Below are positions 53,452 through 63,973 of a stretch of DNA of 64,000 nt, piece by piece. How positions within the stretch are numbered: position 1 is the stretch's first letter; each line of letters starts with the position of its first letter. The translations under genes were made by a program, and so were the position numbers. This DNA comes from Acidobacteriota bacterium (GTDB taxonomy: Bacteria > Acidobacteriota > Blastocatellia > Pyrinomonadales > Pyrinomonadaceae), in contig JAHBSI010000001.1 of the NCBI GenBank assembly GCA_019639195.1, forward strand, positions 620,001 through 684,000, written 5' to 3'. The notes beneath the pieces are model-generated. The model worked only from the letters and a program-made list of their open reading frames with translations. It did no database searches and was not told the origin of the DNA.

Positions 53452-54282
53452 ATGCAGTTTCGCGATATTTTGACAATAGCAACTTTGCGCAATCTGGTTG
53501 ATATTGCGCTCGTCTTCGCCATTGTCTATGTCGTCATAAAGCTCCTTCGCGGCACGCGTGCAGTGCCGACGGTGATCGGGCTCGTTTTCCTCGCAATTCT
53601 CTACTGGATCGCTGTCGATCAGGATCTTTTTACGCTCGAGTTCGTACTGCGATACGCGGTCGTCTATATCGGCTTTGCGATCATCGTGCTTTTCCAGTCC
53701 GAGATCCGGCAGGCGCTGATGTATTTTGCGAGCCGCCTGCGAATACCGATAAAGAAACAACGCGGCCAATTCGGCGGCAGCGTGTATGACGAGATCGTCC
53801 TTGCGCTGACAACGCTCGCGAGTGAGAAGGTCGGGGCTTTGATCGTCATCGAGCGCAATGTCGGCCTTAGAAACTTTATTGATGCGGGCCTGCAGCTTGA
53901 TGCGCGAGTAAGCTACGATCTGTTGGTAACGATCTTCAACCCTTCGACGCCGCTGCACGATGGTGCCGTTGTGATCCAGCACGAGCGGATCGCGGCCGCG
54001 GCAGTTTTCCTGCCGCTTACGAAGAATCCCGAGATATCGCGCGAACTTGGTACGCGCCATCGAGCCGCGATCGGAATTACGGAAGGTTCGGACGCGATCT
54101 CGCTCGTCGTCTCAGAAGAGACCGGGCTGATCTCGTACATCGAGTCGGGCAAGATCCTGCGCAACCTCGATCCGAAACAAATGAAGAAGCTTCTCCTCGA
54201 GGCGATGGATATTCCCGTCGCAGAACCTCGCCGCGAGGCCATGACGCTCGCCGAAAGCGAAAGGGATGCAAGTGTAGGATAA
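53452..54282 (+). CDS. cdaA: diadenylate cyclase CdaA
   Basis: 276 residues. Three N-terminal membrane helices (residues about 10-30, 40-55, 65-82), then the DAC domain with D170-G-A and R202-H-R, the two catalytic motifs. It makes c-di-AMP, linked to potassium, osmotic and wall homeostasis. The YbbR protein gene follows 2 nt downstream, the typical partner. Confidence 0.95.
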   Translation: MQFRDILTIATLRNLVDIALVFAIVYVVIKLLRGTRAVPTVIGLVFLAILYWIAVDQDLFTLEFVLRYAVVYIGFAIIVLFQSEIRQALMYFASRLRIPIKKQRGQFGGSVYDEIVLALTTLASEKVGALIVIERNVGLRNFIDAGLQLDARVSYDLLVTIFNPSTPLHDGAVVIQHERIAAAAVFLPLTKNPEISRELGTRHRAAIGITEGSDAISLVVSEETGLISYIESGKILRNLDPKQMKKLLLEAMDIPVAEPRREAMTLAESERDASVG

Positions 54283-54284
54283 AG

Positions 54285-55175
54285 ATGCCGCGAGAAGGAA
54301 CACGAAAACCCGATCCGACGGTCGCTTTCGCAAAGAACATTTTGCGCAAGGTTTTTGTCGAAGATTGGCACCTGAAACTGCTCGCCCTTGGGATCACGCT
54401 TGCACTTTGGTTTGCGGTTACGGGCCTTAGCAAGCCGATGACGGCAAGGTTCAGCAATGTGCGCCTTTCGATGCGAAGCTCCGACAACACGATCACGGAT
54501 TCCGAGATAAACACGATCGACCTTGTATTGAGCGGCGATGCGCGAAAGATAAATCAGATCGATTCGCTGTCGGCATCCGTCGATCTGAGCGGCCTGCAGC
54601 CTGGCGAAAGGACCGTCACGCTTACGCCTGCAAACGTATTCGTGCCCTTGCCCGCAGGCGTGAAGATCGACGACATTTGGCCGAACCGCGTGCAGGTAAA
54701 ACTTGAGCGCGTCGAAGAAAAGGACGTTCCGGTGAAGATCGAGACGACCGGCGATCTTGGAGCGAATCTCGAGGTCTATTCGCGTACCGCCACTCCGTCG
54801 CGCATAATGGTTCGCGGCCCCGAGAGCGTTCTTGATAAGCTGGAGTCTATCTCGACCGAGAAGATCGACCTCAAGGGCCGCACGGGAGATTTCACCGTGA
54901 CGCAGCCGCTTGCTGTTACGGATTCGAAAGCGACGATCCAACGCGGCGACGTTTCGGTCACGTTTCGCATCGGAGAAAAGCGCATCGAGAAGGTGTTTGT
55001 TGTACCGACCGGGCACGGCAAGAATGTTCGCGTCGTGCTCTACGGACCGGCGAGCCTGCTGCAAAAGCGCAAACCCGATGAGCTTAAGATCGCTGGTACC
55101 GAAGAGGCTCCTGAGGTCACACTGCCTGCCGATATGGTGAATTCCGTCGTCGTCAGATCCACAAAGATCCTCTAA
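54285..55175 (+). CDS. YbbR-domain protein (CdaR-like)
   Basis: 296 residues. One N-terminal membrane helix (WHLKLLALGITLALWFAV) and YbbR repeats outside (RFSNVRLSMRSSD, ERTVTLTPANVFVPLPAGV, DVPVKIETTGDLG). CdaR proteins modulate CdaA in other phyla. Operon with cdaA and the O-antigen ligase-like gene, 13 nt before the latter's ATG. Confidence 0.9.
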   Translation: MPREGTRKPDPTVAFAKNILRKVFVEDWHLKLLALGITLALWFAVTGLSKPMTARFSNVRLSMRSSDNTITDSEINTIDLVLSGDARKINQIDSLSASVDLSGLQPGERTVTLTPANVFVPLPAGVKIDDIWPNRVQVKLERVEEKDVPVKIETTGDLGANLEVYSRTATPSRIMVRGPESVLDKLESISTEKIDLKGRTGDFTVTQPLAVTDSKATIQRGDVSVTFRIGEKRIEKVFVVPTGHGKNVRVVLYGPASLLQKRKPDELKIAGTEEAPEVTLPADMVNSVVVRSTKIL

Positions 55176-55188
55176 CGTTCCCTTGCCG

Positions 55189-56763
55189 ATGTCATCTTTA
55201 ATTGCGAAATTCGACCGCCTTGCCGGCCTGGACACCGGAAGCAAGAAGGCTTTGTGGCTCGGGCGGATCGCCTTTGCGTTCCTTGCGATAATGGTCGCGG
55301 CGGCACCGCACTCGATCGCGGCGACGCAGATCGCCTGGGGCTGCGGAACGCTCGCGACCGTTGCTCGTTTCGTCGTGACCAGGCAGAAGCCGCGTCTAAG
55401 GCCGCTCGATGTCGCGTTTATCTTGTATTTTGCGTGGTCGGTCGTTAGCGGTGTCTTCTCATACGAACCTGCGGTCTCGCTCGATCAACTGCGCGGAGTT
55501 GCTCTCTTTCTCGTCTTCTATTTTGCGATCTGGAACCTCCGAAATGTGAAGGCCGCATGGTTCCTTGCGATCTTGATGATCGTCTCATGCACCGTAAATC
55601 TGGTGTGGACACCGGTCGAAAGGTATTTGGGCCGCGGCGTTGAAGTTTACGGCCTTGCGCCGGACGGGCCGCTTGCGAAAGCACTGCTTTACGATGGCGA
55701 TACGCTACTGCGGGCCGACGGCAGAAAGCTTCACACGCCCGAGGATATACTCAACGCTCTCGAACAGAACGAGAGCGTGCGTGTGCTGTTTTACAGGCCG
55801 GATTTTGAGTATGCGGTGACCGTCAAGCGTGCGGATCTTCTGCCCGGAAGTACTGCGGAGCAGCGGCTTGGTTTTACGAGTTGGGGAAAGAGCCACAATT
55901 GGCGTTCGCAAGGCTTTTACAACCATTACGTCACCTACGCGGAGATGCTTCAGCTTATCGCCGCACTTATCTTCGGGCTGATCGTCGCAAATATTGGTCG
56001 GCGAAGGGAACCTTCAGTCGAACAGGTTTCTATACCCTCCCGGCTTGGGATGTTCCTTTCCTCAACACCGTTTCTCGCTGCGGTTCTCGCCCTCGCCTGC
56101 CTCGCACTTCTCTTTACCGTCACGCGTGCCTCGCAGCTCGGATTCATGGTCGCGGCATTCGTGATCGTACTCTTATCGGCGAAGAAGAAATTGCTGGTCG
56201 CAGGGCTGGTAGTCGCCATTCCGATAATATTCGGAGGGCTCTTGTTTCTGCACGAATCGCGGGATGTCGGCTTCTTTGATTCAAAGGACGATTCGACGAA
56301 ATACCGTGAGATGATGTGGCGCGACGGCTACCGTTTGCTTACGGAATCGCCAAGGCATCTGCTTGTCGGCGTCGGGATGAACTCGGTCCAGAAGCATTGG
56401 CAGGAATGGGGAATGTTCGACAAAGGCTGGCAGCCGCTGGGCCATTTTCACTCCACGCCGGTTCAGCTTGCAGTCGAACGCGGCATTCCGGAGCTTCTCC
56501 TCTGGCTGTGTGTGCTGTTTTGTCTTGCCCGGCTGTTTTGGCAAGGCTTACGAGCGGCGCGTGGCGGAGATCACCGTCGATTCGGCGTGCTGCTTGGGGC
56601 CTCGGGTGCGTTGGTAGGTTTTACGACAAGTGGACTTGTGCATTGGAACTTGGGCGATGCCGAGGTCGCAATGGTCTTCTTTCTGATAATGGCGTTCGGG
56701 TTTGCGGCGGCGAAAGGTGAGCCGGTTGTCACCGAACAAGCCGTAGCCACTCCTGCGGCTTGA
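55189..56763 (+). CDS. O-antigen ligase/Wzy-like protein with inserted PDZ-like domain
   Basis: 524 residues from ATG 55189 (a TTG 6 nt upstream is possible). About ten membrane helices; the O-antigen ligase core appears in the second half (LACLALLFTVTRASQLGFMV, HSTPVQLAVERGIPELLLWL). Between helices 5 and 6, at about 149-216, is RGVEVYGLAPDGPLAKAL, then DGDTLLRADGRKLHTPEDIL, a PDZ-like sequence, predicted outside the membrane. This insertion is unusual for the family. Confidence 0.85.
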   Translation: MSSLIAKFDRLAGLDTGSKKALWLGRIAFAFLAIMVAAAPHSIAATQIAWGCGTLATVARFVVTRQKPRLRPLDVAFILYFAWSVVSGVFSYEPAVSLDQLRGVALFLVFYFAIWNLRNVKAAWFLAILMIVSCTVNLVWTPVERYLGRGVEVYGLAPDGPLAKALLYDGDTLLRADGRKLHTPEDILNALEQNESVRVLFYRPDFEYAVTVKRADLLPGSTAEQRLGFTSWGKSHNWRSQGFYNHYVTYAEMLQLIAALIFGLIVANIGRRREPSVEQVSIPSRLGMFLSSTPFLAAVLALACLALLFTVTRASQLGFMVAAFVIVLLSAKKKLLVAGLVVAIPIIFGGLLFLHESRDVGFFDSKDDSTKYREMMWRDGYRLLTESPRHLLVGVGMNSVQKHWQEWGMFDKGWQPLGHFHSTPVQLAVERGIPELLLWLCVLFCLARLFWQGLRAARGGDHRRFGVLLGASGALVGFTTSGLVHWNLGDAEVAMVFFLIMAFGFAAAKGEPVVTEQAVATPAA

Positions 56764-57535
56764 GCTCGCCGTGCGGGACAAGGGCTCGCGCCACCTTGTA
56801 TCTCTTCTTTTCGAATCCGCTCAACGGTTCTTTTCGCATCGTAAGGAACGGGATCATCCGAGAAAGCTTTTTGTAGAGCCGCAGTTTTTGGTCGCGATAC
56901 TTGGCCGCTTCTCGGGTGTCCTTTAAATACTGTCCCCAACCGATGGAGCCAACAAACCCGCAGGCCCCGAAGTTCGGCGAAAGCAGGATGTGTTCCATCA
57001 TCACGCGAACGCCGCCGTCGAACTCGTGCAGAACGTCATGCATGGCGACGATCGCTCCGTCGTTCAGATGCGGGCTGAATCCTTCGAGGTCGAGCCGCGT
57101 GCCAAGATAGGTGTGATCGCCGTCGATCCAAAGTAGGCGCAGCGGCCGATCCCACGTCTTTGCAAGTTCGTAGGAGAATGTCTGGTGAAGTTCGACGCGG
57201 TCGGCAACTCCGGCCGCTTCGATGTTGCGGCGAAAATCGGCGAGCGTGTCTTTCGCACCGCGAAGATCGGGATCGGTCTCGGATGGTGCCGTCATCGGAT
57301 CGACGGCATATACCGTCTCATCGCCAATAAGCGCCGCCGATCTTGCAAGAACGCACGTCGATCTTCCCTTGAACGAACCGATCTCGAGGATCGCTCCGTC
57401 CGCACGCGGTACTGCGGCCAGAAGAGCGAGGAACCGAATTTCTTTTGCCGATAAATGGCCTTCGACCGAATCAATATCGGCCATCAGCTGCTCCACAAAC
57501 ACATCAAAGCCAACCGGAATTTCTTTTGGATACAT
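56729..57535 (-). CDS. class I SAM methyltransferase (TylF/Methyltransf_24-like)
   Basis: 268 residues from ATG 57535. Motif I ILEIGSFKGRSTCVLARSA, then VYAVDPMTAP, LLWIDGDHTYLGTRLDLEGF with the metal/acid residues, and LNDGAIVAMHDVLHEF. Similar proteins methylate sugar hydroxyls, consistent with the glycan genes beside it (inference). Its last 35 nt overlap the end of the converging ligase gene. Confidence 0.88.
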   Translation of the reverse strand: MYPKEIPVGFDVFVEQLMADIDSVEGHLSAKEIRFLALLAAVPRADGAILEIGSFKGRSTCVLARSAALIGDETVYAVDPMTAPSETDPDLRGAKDTLADFRRNIEAAGVADRVELHQTFSYELAKTWDRPLRLLWIDGDHTYLGTRLDLEGFSPHLNDGAIVAMHDVLHEFDGGVRVMMEHILLSPNFGACGFVGSIGWGQYLKDTREAAKYRDQKLRLYKKLSRMIPFLTMRKEPLSGFEKKRYKVARALVPHGELKPQEWLRLVR

Positions 57536-57717
57536 TTTGTTAGCGACCAACGTTCATAGATACTATTACTCTTGACCGTGGGCTGCAAAAACATCGTTCA
57601 TGTTGTAGATTCAGCTGGTTCTGTGGGTTCAATATTCGTCCGAAACTAGGAACATTTGCCTGATCGGAGACGTAAACTATCTTGCCAAAGGTCTGTCACG
57701 ACAATTTTTCAAAACCT

Positions 57718-59886
57718 ATGTATAAAAGATCTGCGATCGTCACTCTTTTTATCGTCTTCACACTTCTTGCCGGCATTCTGCCGAAGCCGATCGCGGCACA
57801 AGTTGCCTCTGCGGCGGCGTCTGCCGATCAAGGTGCGAGTCTCGCTGCGATCGAGAAGAAGATCAACGAACGCCGAGAGGCTCTCGGCATTCCGGGAGCC
57901 GCTCTTGCGATCGTAAAGGACGGAAAGATCATTTATGCGAAGGGCCTTGGTTATAAGGACTTTGAGAAAAAGATCCCCGCGACCGCAGACACTCAGTTCG
58001 CGATCGGCTCGGCAACAAAGGCGTTTACGGCTCTTTCTGTCCTGATCGCGCAGGACGAAGGCAAACTGTCGCTTGATGATTCGCCGAAGAAGTATCTTCC
58101 CTATTTCCAGATCGCGGACCCCGAAACGGACAAGAAGATAGTGGTGCGCGACCTGCTGGATCATTCTTCAGGGCTGACGCGAACAGACCTCGCGATGCTC
58201 ACCGGCCAATTGACGCGAAAGGAGTTGATCGAGGTCGCGGGCCTTGCCAAACCAACCGCGAAGCTGCACGAGAAATTCCAGTATCAGAACATTATGTATG
58301 CGGCCGCGGGTGAGATCGCCGCCACCGTCGAGAAGAAGACGTGGAACAACGTGATCAAGTCCGAGATATTCAAGCCCCTTGGAATGGCCAACAGCACAAC
58401 GTCGATACCGGAGATGACGAAAGCCAAGGATTACTCCTTCGGATACGAATACAATTTTGACACTAAGGCAACGCGGCGTCTCCCCTTAAGGGACATCGGT
58501 CCTCCGGCACCGGCCGGGGCGATAAACTCAAGCGTCAACGATATGGCAAAGTGGCTCGAATTCATTCTTGCCGGCGGCGAGGTGAATGGAAAGCGTATAG
58601 TGTCGCAAAACGGGTTTGACGAATGGACAAAGCCGCAGATGCCGATCGCAGGGAAAGTTTCTTACGGCCTCGGCTGGTTTATCGAAGATTGGAACGGGCT
58701 GAAGGTTCTGCAGCACGGCGGGAACATTGACGGATTCAACGCGATGGTCGCTTTGATACCAGAGAAGAAGCTCGGTTTTGTTCTGCTTACAAATGTCTCC
58801 GGTTCGCCGCTTACCGATGAGGCCAGAAACATAGTTTGGAGCGGCCTTTTACCCGACGCGGTCCCGCAAAAGGCTGCAGATACCGCAGCCGCGGCAACAT
58901 ATCCAAAGGTCAGCGCCGATCTCCTTGTCGGCACTTGGGCGACAACAAAAGGCACGCTCAAGACAGAGATCCGAAAGGATGGCGACGAGGTGACGCTGAA
59001 TGTCCCCGGACAGCAGCCCTATCCGCTCATTGCCCGGCCGGACGGCAGCTTTTCGCTCTCGCCGCTGCCGGACAGCTTTTCGATACGCGCAAAGGTCGAT
59101 GATGCGGGAAAGGTAGTTGCCCTCTCGCTTGTGCAGCCGCAGGGAACTGCTGAGCTTGTACCTTCCGCTCCGGTCGAGAAACCGGCGATCACTGTCGATG
59201 AGCTACACAAGAAACTCATTGCAGCACTCGGCGGCGAGGAGAATTTGCGGAAGATAAGGTCGCGGATCGTCGATGCCGATATTGATTTCGTGAATCAAGG
59301 AGTTACCGGCACTGCCCGCAGCTATACGGAGGCTCCGGACAGATCAGCGACCTCAACGAGTTTCTCCGCTCTCGGAAAGGTGATCGGAAAGGCGTATGAA
59401 TTCTTCGACGGAACAAAGGGTGACGAAGCGACCACTTTTGCTCCGACGGAAAATTGGGCCGGTCTTAAGCTCGATAACGCGCGGATCTCCGCCGATTTTT
59501 ATTCGGTTCTAAATTGGGACAAGAACTTTTCCTCGATCGAGATACAGTCAAAGGTGAAGGTCGGCGATCAGGAAACATATGCCGTGAAATTCACTCCCAG
59601 GAAAGGCACGGAGTTCACCGTCTATTATTCGACGCAGACGTTTCTGCCCGTAAAGCAGGATGCGTTCAACGTTTCGAGCACGAGCACCGTGCGGCTGCCG
59701 TATTCTGAGGAGTATTCGGATTATAGAACGGTCGATGGCGTGGTCGTGCCCTATGTTGTCACGACCAATTCGTTGTCGATGGGCAAGATCGTCGTGACTA
59801 TAAAGGATCTCAAGCAGAATGTTGAGATCGACCCGAAGGTTTTTTCGCACCACGATGTTTCGCTGGACAAAGCGGCGTCACGCTAG
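57718..59886 (+). CDS. serine hydrolase (class C beta-lactamase fold) with C-terminal extension
   Basis: 722 residues from ATG 57718 with a signal peptide ([18 protein letters not shown]). Catalytic SxxK is SATK in [13 protein letters not shown], the YxN is YQN in [13 protein letters not shown], and [11 protein letters not shown] is the third motif. A DUF3471-like beta domain follows (from about 400), and the last 220 residues form an unknown domain ([30 protein letters not shown]). Likely an esterase or peptidase acting outside. Ends overlapping ttcA by 9 nt. Confidence 0.87.
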   Translation: MYKRSAIVTLFIVFTLLAGILPKPIAAQVASAAASADQGASLAAIEKKINERREALGIPGAALAIVKDGKIIYAKGLGYKDFEKKIPATADTQFAIGSATKAFTALSVLIAQDEGKLSLDDSPKKYLPYFQIADPETDKKIVVRDLLDHSSGLTRTDLAMLTGQLTRKELIEVAGLAKPTAKLHEKFQYQNIMYAAAGEIAATVEKKTWNNVIKSEIFKPLGMANSTTSIPEMTKAKDYSFGYEYNFDTKATRRLPLRDIGPPAPAGAINSSVNDMAKWLEFILAGGEVNGKRIVSQNGFDEWTKPQMPIAGKVSYGLGWFIEDWNGLKVLQHGGNIDGFNAMVALIPEKKLGFVLLTNVSGSPLTDEARNIVWSGLLPDAVPQKAADTAAAATYPKVSADLLVGTWATTKGTLKTEIRKDGDEVTLNVPGQQPYPLIARPDGSFSLSPLPDSFSIRAKVDDAGKVVALSLVQPQGTAELVPSAPVEKPAITVDELHKKLIAALGGEENLRKIRSRIVDADIDFVNQGVTGTARSYTEAPDRSATSTSFSALGKVIGKAYEFFDGTKGDEATTFAPTENWAGLKLDNARISADFYSVLNWDKNFSSIEIQSKVKVGDQETYAVKFTPRKGTEFTVYYSTQTFLPVKQDAFNVSSTSTVRLPYSEEYSDYRTVDGVVVPYVVTTNSLSMGKIVVTIKDLKQNVEIDPKVFSHHDVSLDKAASR

Positions 59887-60777
59887 GCCGGCAACGCCCA
59901 TTAGATCAGGCTTGTAGGTCGATTCTGCGTGATCGAAAATATCGTCGAGCTCTTTTTCGACCGAGCCGTGGCCCGGCGGGATCGCCTTGATCGCCGGTTC
60001 GAAATTCTGAAAATCGTAAAGCTCGGAATCGAGCAGATGCGATGCCGTGACCTGTGAAAGGGCGGTCATCATCGTCGCCCTGATATATGGGGTCTCTTTA
60101 GCCAATTCGCTGACAAGACGCTTGACGCGGGCTCGCTTCATATTTGGCTGCGAACCGCAGAGATTGCACGGAATGATCGGGAATTTTTGCTCTTCGGCGT
60201 ATTCGACGATCTCCTTTTCGTGAACATAGGCGAGCGGACGAATGATCGTGTTCCGTCCGTCATCCGAACGCAGGATCGGCGGCATCGCCTTTAGCTGCCC
60301 AACGTAGAAAAGGTTCATCAGGAAGGTCGCGATAATATCATCAGCGTGGTGGCCGAGGGCGATCTTCGTGCACTTTTCCTGAACGGCCGTCGTGTACAGA
60401 ATGCCGCGGCGGAGTCGCGAACACAGCGAGCAATACGTTTTCCCTTCCGGAATGTGGGCGGTTACGATCGAGTAGGTGTCTTCCTCGACTATACGATAGT
60501 CAACGCCGCGTTCTTTGAGATATTCGGGCAGGACGTGCTCGGGAAAGTCCGGCTGTTTTTGGTCAAGATTGACGGCTAAAATGTCGAATCTGACCGGGGC
60601 TCTGCGTCGCACGTCGAGCAGCAGGTCAAGCAGCGTATAGCTGTCTTTTCCACCCGAAAGACAGACCATGACCTTGTCGCCATCCTCGATCATCGAGAAA
60701 TCGGCGATCGCCTTGCCCATCTTCTTAAGAAGCTTTGTTTTTACCGGAGTCTCTGCTTTCAATTGTACCGACCTCAT
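59878..60777 (-). CDS. ttcA: tRNA 2-thiocytidine biosynthesis protein TtcA
   Basis: 299 residues. PP-loop [14 protein letters not shown], CxxC in [16 protein letters not shown] and a further CNLCGSQPN that together hold a 4Fe-4S cluster, and [18 protein letters not shown]. It thiolates C32 of certain tRNAs using ATP. C-terminus overlaps the converging hydrolase gene. Gene alone on its strand. Confidence 0.93.
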   Translation of the reverse strand: MRSVQLKAETPVKTKLLKKMGKAIADFSMIEDGDKVMVCLSGGKDSYTLLDLLLDVRRRAPVRFDILAVNLDQKQPDFPEHVLPEYLKERGVDYRIVEEDTYSIVTAHIPEGKTYCSLCSRLRRGILYTTAVQEKCTKIALGHHADDIIATFLMNLFYVGQLKAMPPILRSDDGRNTIIRPLAYVHEKEIVEYAEEQKFPIIPCNLCGSQPNMKRARVKRLVSELAKETPYIRATMMTALSQVTASHLLDSELYDFQNFEPAIKAIPPGHGSVEKELDDIFDHAESTYKPDLMGVAGLA

Positions 60778-60975
60778 TTTCCGCCCAAAACGATCTGTTC
60801 AAGGCCGAAACTCTATATGTTCCCACGATAATTTAGATAGTTCAACCCGCCAAAAATGTGTGGACATCGTTCAACAAAGGATTTATTATTACTACTTAAC
60901 GAAATTTTAGGCTCGAGATGGGCTTGAGATCGGCTGTTTTTGCTTTGTTTCCCCGTAAAACGGCATTTTCTTGAT

Positions 60976-61024
60976 CGAAGCGTTTTGTGGAGACGGTCTC
61001 ATGTCCACAAAGAGAAACGCTTCG
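60976..61024 (+). promoter_or_regulatory. long leader hairpin before bactofilin gene
   Basis: CGAAGCGTTT (60976-60985) pairs with AAACGCTTCG (61015-61024), ten perfect bp; inside TGTGGA (60986-60991) pairs with TCCACA (61004-61009). A 5-nt bulge lies on the 3' side and a 12-nt loop at the top. It ends about 40 nt before the ATG at 61065. No U-run follows. Confidence 0.55.
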
Positions 61025-61064
61025 TGCATTACGTCAGACGAAATTCCACGAGAGGTACAATCTA

Positions 61065-61715
61065 ATGATCAGAATGGGTCGAAATTCAAAACCCGAGACC
61101 GGCGGTTCTTACGGTGAAAGCAGCTCAGTCGAGCCGGAGGCACCATACCGCTACCAGACAGAGTCGCCACAGGTGGGGATCCGCGGCGGGGCGATCTCGG
61201 ACAGTGACGCTATGGCAAGAGATATCAAGGAGGGGCGGCTCAGCGGGTTCGTTGGGCACGGGACGACACTTACGGGAGAGACTGAGTTCCACGCGATGCT
61301 TCGCGTTGACGGGCATTTGATCGGCACCGTCACATCCGAAGCGGGCACGCTGATCGTCGGCACGAACGGCGTCGTCGATGCCAATGTTTCGGTCGCCGCG
61401 GCGATGATCAACGGGACCGTGAACGGCGATGTCATCGCGAGCGAGAAGCTTCAGCTTGGCCGTACGGCTCAGATAATCGGCAATATTCAGGCTCCTCGCC
61501 TCGTTGTCGAAGAAGGTGCCGTCATCGAGGGTAAATGCAGTATGGTACGTGCCCGTGAGGACAGCGAAAAGCAGGTGGCTGCCGACGTGGAAAATAGCTA
61601 CGCGGTCTCACAGTCTTACGAGGAATCTTCGGTAACGGACGAAGAACGACTCTCGGCCGCACTTTTCGATGAAGCTGCGGATGAAGAAGAGGCGGCGGAC
61701 GCTGCCGGTGTCTGA
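61065..61715 (+). CDS. bactofilin
   Basis: 216 residues from ATG 61065 (61074 also possible). The bactofilin beta-helix runs from about 65 to 160: VGHGTTLTGETEFHAMLRVD, then repeats GTLIVGTNGVVDANVS and GRTAQIIGNIQAPRLVVEEG. Tails are acidic and low-complexity. It polymerises into filaments at the membrane and helps cell shape. Its leader has the hairpin described at 60976-61024, and an intrinsic terminator follows. Confidence 0.9.
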   Translation: MIRMGRNSKPETGGSYGESSSVEPEAPYRYQTESPQVGIRGGAISDSDAMARDIKEGRLSGFVGHGTTLTGETEFHAMLRVDGHLIGTVTSEAGTLIVGTNGVVDANVSVAAAMINGTVNGDVIASEKLQLGRTAQIIGNIQAPRLVVEEGAVIEGKCSMVRAREDSEKQVAADVENSYAVSQSYEESSVTDEERLSAALFDEAADEEEAADAAGV

Positions 61716-61761
61716 ACTCATTTTTGAACTATTTGTTCAGTGAAACTCGGATAATTATTTG

Positions 61762-61794
61762 GGGCAGGCTTGAGGTCTGCCCTTTATTTGTTTA
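61762..61794 (+). terminator. intrinsic terminator after bactofilin
   Basis: GGGCAG (61762-61767), 9-nt loop, CTGCCC (61777-61782), then TTTATTTGTTTA. Confidence 0.7.
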
Positions 61795-61821
61795 GCTCAA
61801 TATTGGAGGAGAGGATCAATT

Positions 61822-62241
61822 ATGCTTAGCGAATTCAAACAGTTCATTGCACGCGGGAATGTTATAGACCTTGCGATCGCGGTCATTATGGGTGCGGCCT
61901 TCGGTGCAATTGTAAAGACCTTTACGGATGGTATCGTGATGCCGGTCGTCGGTGTGCTGACGGGCGGAATAGATTTTAAGAGCAAGGTGATCAACCTCGG
62001 GACGATGCCGGTCGAGACACCCGAACAGATCGCGGCGGCGACCGCAGCAAAACAACCTTTGATCCTTTACGGCCAATTGATAAACGACATCATCGTCTTC
62101 CTGATCGTTGCGTTCGTGATGTTCCTACTCGCGAAATACGTCGTCAAACTCGTCAAAGGGCTCGAAGCCGAAGCGGCGGCGCCAACCGCCGAGGAAACAC
62201 TATTGGGCGAGATCCGCGATATTCTGAGATCGAAGGCTTAG
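61822..62241 (+). CDS. mscL: large-conductance mechanosensitive channel
   Basis: 139 residues. FKQFIARGNVIDLAIAVIMG is the family N-terminus and first helix, LINDIIVFLIVAFVMFLLAK the second. It opens under membrane tension to release solutes. A strong GGAGGAGAGG Shine-Dalgarno precedes the ATG. Its stop overlaps that of the converging cyclo-ligase gene. Confidence 0.96.
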   Translation: MLSEFKQFIARGNVIDLAIAVIMGAAFGAIVKTFTDGIVMPVVGVLTGGIDFKSKVINLGTMPVETPEQIAAATAAKQPLILYGQLINDIIVFLIVAFVMFLLAKYVVKLVKGLEAEAAAPTAEETLLGEIRDILRSKA

Positions 62242-62846
62242 TTGCTCCAGTCATTCGCCTCAACAGGCGTTCGCTCGGGGTGAAAGACGGCATCGGGCGT
62301 GATACAAAGATCCAGCGGGATGTCCGCAGGATGCGTTTCTATTGGCGTGTCCTGCGGCCCCCAATGACAGAGTCCGATCTTCAGGCAGCCGGGAGCGGTT
62401 TGCGTTAGGAATCGATCGTAAAAACCCTTGCCGTAGCCGACGCGATGGCCCAGGCGATCAAAGCCGAGCATCGGGACCAGCACGATATCTATCTCTGTGG
62501 GCGAGATGACCTCGCCATCGGAAGATTCGCGAATCCCCCAGCGATCTTTAACAAGCACGGTCGTTTCGTCGAAAATGACCGCATCCATCTCGCCGGTTGC
62601 GTGGTCTATTCGCGGAGCAGCGGTCGTGATCTGAGGTCGGTCGCGCCAAAGCCGCATATAGATCATCGATGTGTCGAGCTCATTGAATTTTGCGATCCGA
62701 ATGAACGTGTGCAGGACGCGTATCGAAGCAAGATCCACTGCACCAAAAAAGCGTTCCGAAATGCGGCGGCTTGCGTCCGCCACCTCGCCCGGAGTGAGCC
62801 TGCGACGACGCTCGAGCAATTCTTTCCGCAGATCATCCTTTGTCAT
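62238..62846 (-). CDS. 5-formyltetrahydrofolate cyclo-ligase
   Basis: 202 residues. [20 protein letters not shown] and FYDRF are the ATP-binding signature; [21 protein letters not shown] is the usual N-terminus. It converts 5-formyl-THF to methenyl-THF. Its ATG overlaps the mnmA stop (62843-62846, ATGA), so the two are coupled. Confidence 0.92.
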   Translation of the reverse strand: MTKDDLRKELLERRRRLTPGEVADASRRISERFFGAVDLASIRVLHTFIRIAKFNELDTSMIYMRLWRDRPQITTAAPRIDHATGEMDAVIFDETTVLVKDRWGIRESSDGEVISPTEIDIVLVPMLGFDRLGHRVGYGKGFYDRFLTQTAPGCLKIGLCHWGPQDTPIETHPADIPLDLCITPDAVFHPERTPVEANDWSN

Positions 62847-63973
62847 CCGGCGTCGCCTTGCCTTTCGATCCAGCCGCCGCCAAGAACCTCTTCCGCAGTT
62901 TCGATGTCGTAGAAGATCGCTGCCTGTCCCGGCGTAACGGCGCGCTGAGGTTCGTCGAACGTCACGCGGGCTCGGTCGCCGTCTAGCGGAAAGATCGTTG
63001 CGGCGGCGGGTTCGTGCCGATAACGCACCTTTACGCGTGCTCGAACTTCACCGGTCGGGAACTCGGGGGCGGTCCAATTCACGCCTCGTGTCGTAAATTC
63101 TCGACAAGCAAGGTCTTCCTCATCGCCGACGATCACGCGATTCTTCGCTCGTTCGATCTGCGTAACGTAAAGCGGCTTTTCGCTCGAGATACCGAGCCCG
63201 CGACGCTGCCCGACGGTGTATCGATGAATGCCGGTGTGCTGTCCGAGAACTTTACCCGAACCATCCACGATCTCGCCGCCCGCAGGGATCTCGGATTCGC
63301 GGTGCTCGTGCGTCAGATAGCGGTCGATAAATTCCGAATACTTGCCGTCAGGCACGAAACAGATCTCCTGCGATTCGGCCTTCTCCGCCGTATAAAGCGA
63401 TGATGCCCGTGCGACATCCCGCGCGTCGGATTTATCCATTTCGCCGAGCGGAAAGAGTGCACGCGAGAGCTGCTCCTGCGTCAACTCCCAAAGAAAGTAG
63501 CTCTGATCCTTATTCTTATCGCGTCCGCGAAGTAGCTTATAGCGGCCTGCTTTTTCGTCGTATTCAACGCGGGCGTAATGCCCCGTCGCAACCTTTTCGC
63601 AGCCGACGGACAACGCCATTCGATCGAGCGATGCGAATTTTAGACGTGAATTGCAAGCAACACAGGGTATTGGCGTTTCGCCTGAAAGATAGGCCGCAAC
63701 AAAGGGCTCAACAACATCGCGGTCAAAATCCTTCTCAAGATTTAGAACGTAGAATGGAAATCCGAGCTTTTCCGCCACACGGCGTGCATCGTAAACATCA
63801 TCCAGCGAACAGCAACGCGAAGGCAGCGGTTCGCCGTTCTCGTCCGTATTTATCAGTCGCCGCTGATCCCACAGCTGCATCGTGAAGCCGACGAGTTCGT
63901 GCCCCTGCTCTTGTAATATCGCCGCCGCCGCCGAACTATCGACGCCCCCGCTCATTGCCACCGCGATCTTCAT
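62843..63973 (-). CDS. mnmA: tRNA-specific 2-thiouridylase
   Basis: 376 residues. PP-loop [10 protein letters not shown], first cysteine in [11 protein letters not shown], second in [15 protein letters not shown], plus [15 protein letters not shown] and GQRRGLGI, all MnmA features. It thiolates U34 in tRNA-Lys, Glu and Gln. First gene of a pair with the cyclo-ligase. Confidence 0.96.
   Translation of the reverse strand: MKIAVAMSGGVDSSAAAAILQEQGHELVGFTMQLWDQRRLINTDENGEPLPSRCCSLDDVYDARRVAEKLGFPFYVLNLEKDFDRDVVEPFVAAYLSGETPIPCVACNSRLKFASLDRMALSVGCEKVATGHYARVEYDEKAGRYKLLRGRDKNKDQSYFLWELTQEQLSRALFPLGEMDKSDARDVARASSLYTAEKAESQEICFVPDGKYSEFIDRYLTHEHRESEIPAGGEIVDGSGKVLGQHTGIHRYTVGQRRGLGISSEKPLYVTQIERAKNRVIVGDEEDLACREFTTRGVNWTAPEFPTGEVRARVKVRYRHEPAAATIFPLDGDRARVTFDEPQRAVTPGQAAIFYDIETAEEVLGGGWIERQGDAG

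Noticed and set aside
53913..55244. Long antisense open frame opposite cdaA and ybbR
   Set aside because: Both plus-strand genes are clearly conserved; the antisense frame is Arg/Ser-rich with no domain and is explained by GC-biased codon use.
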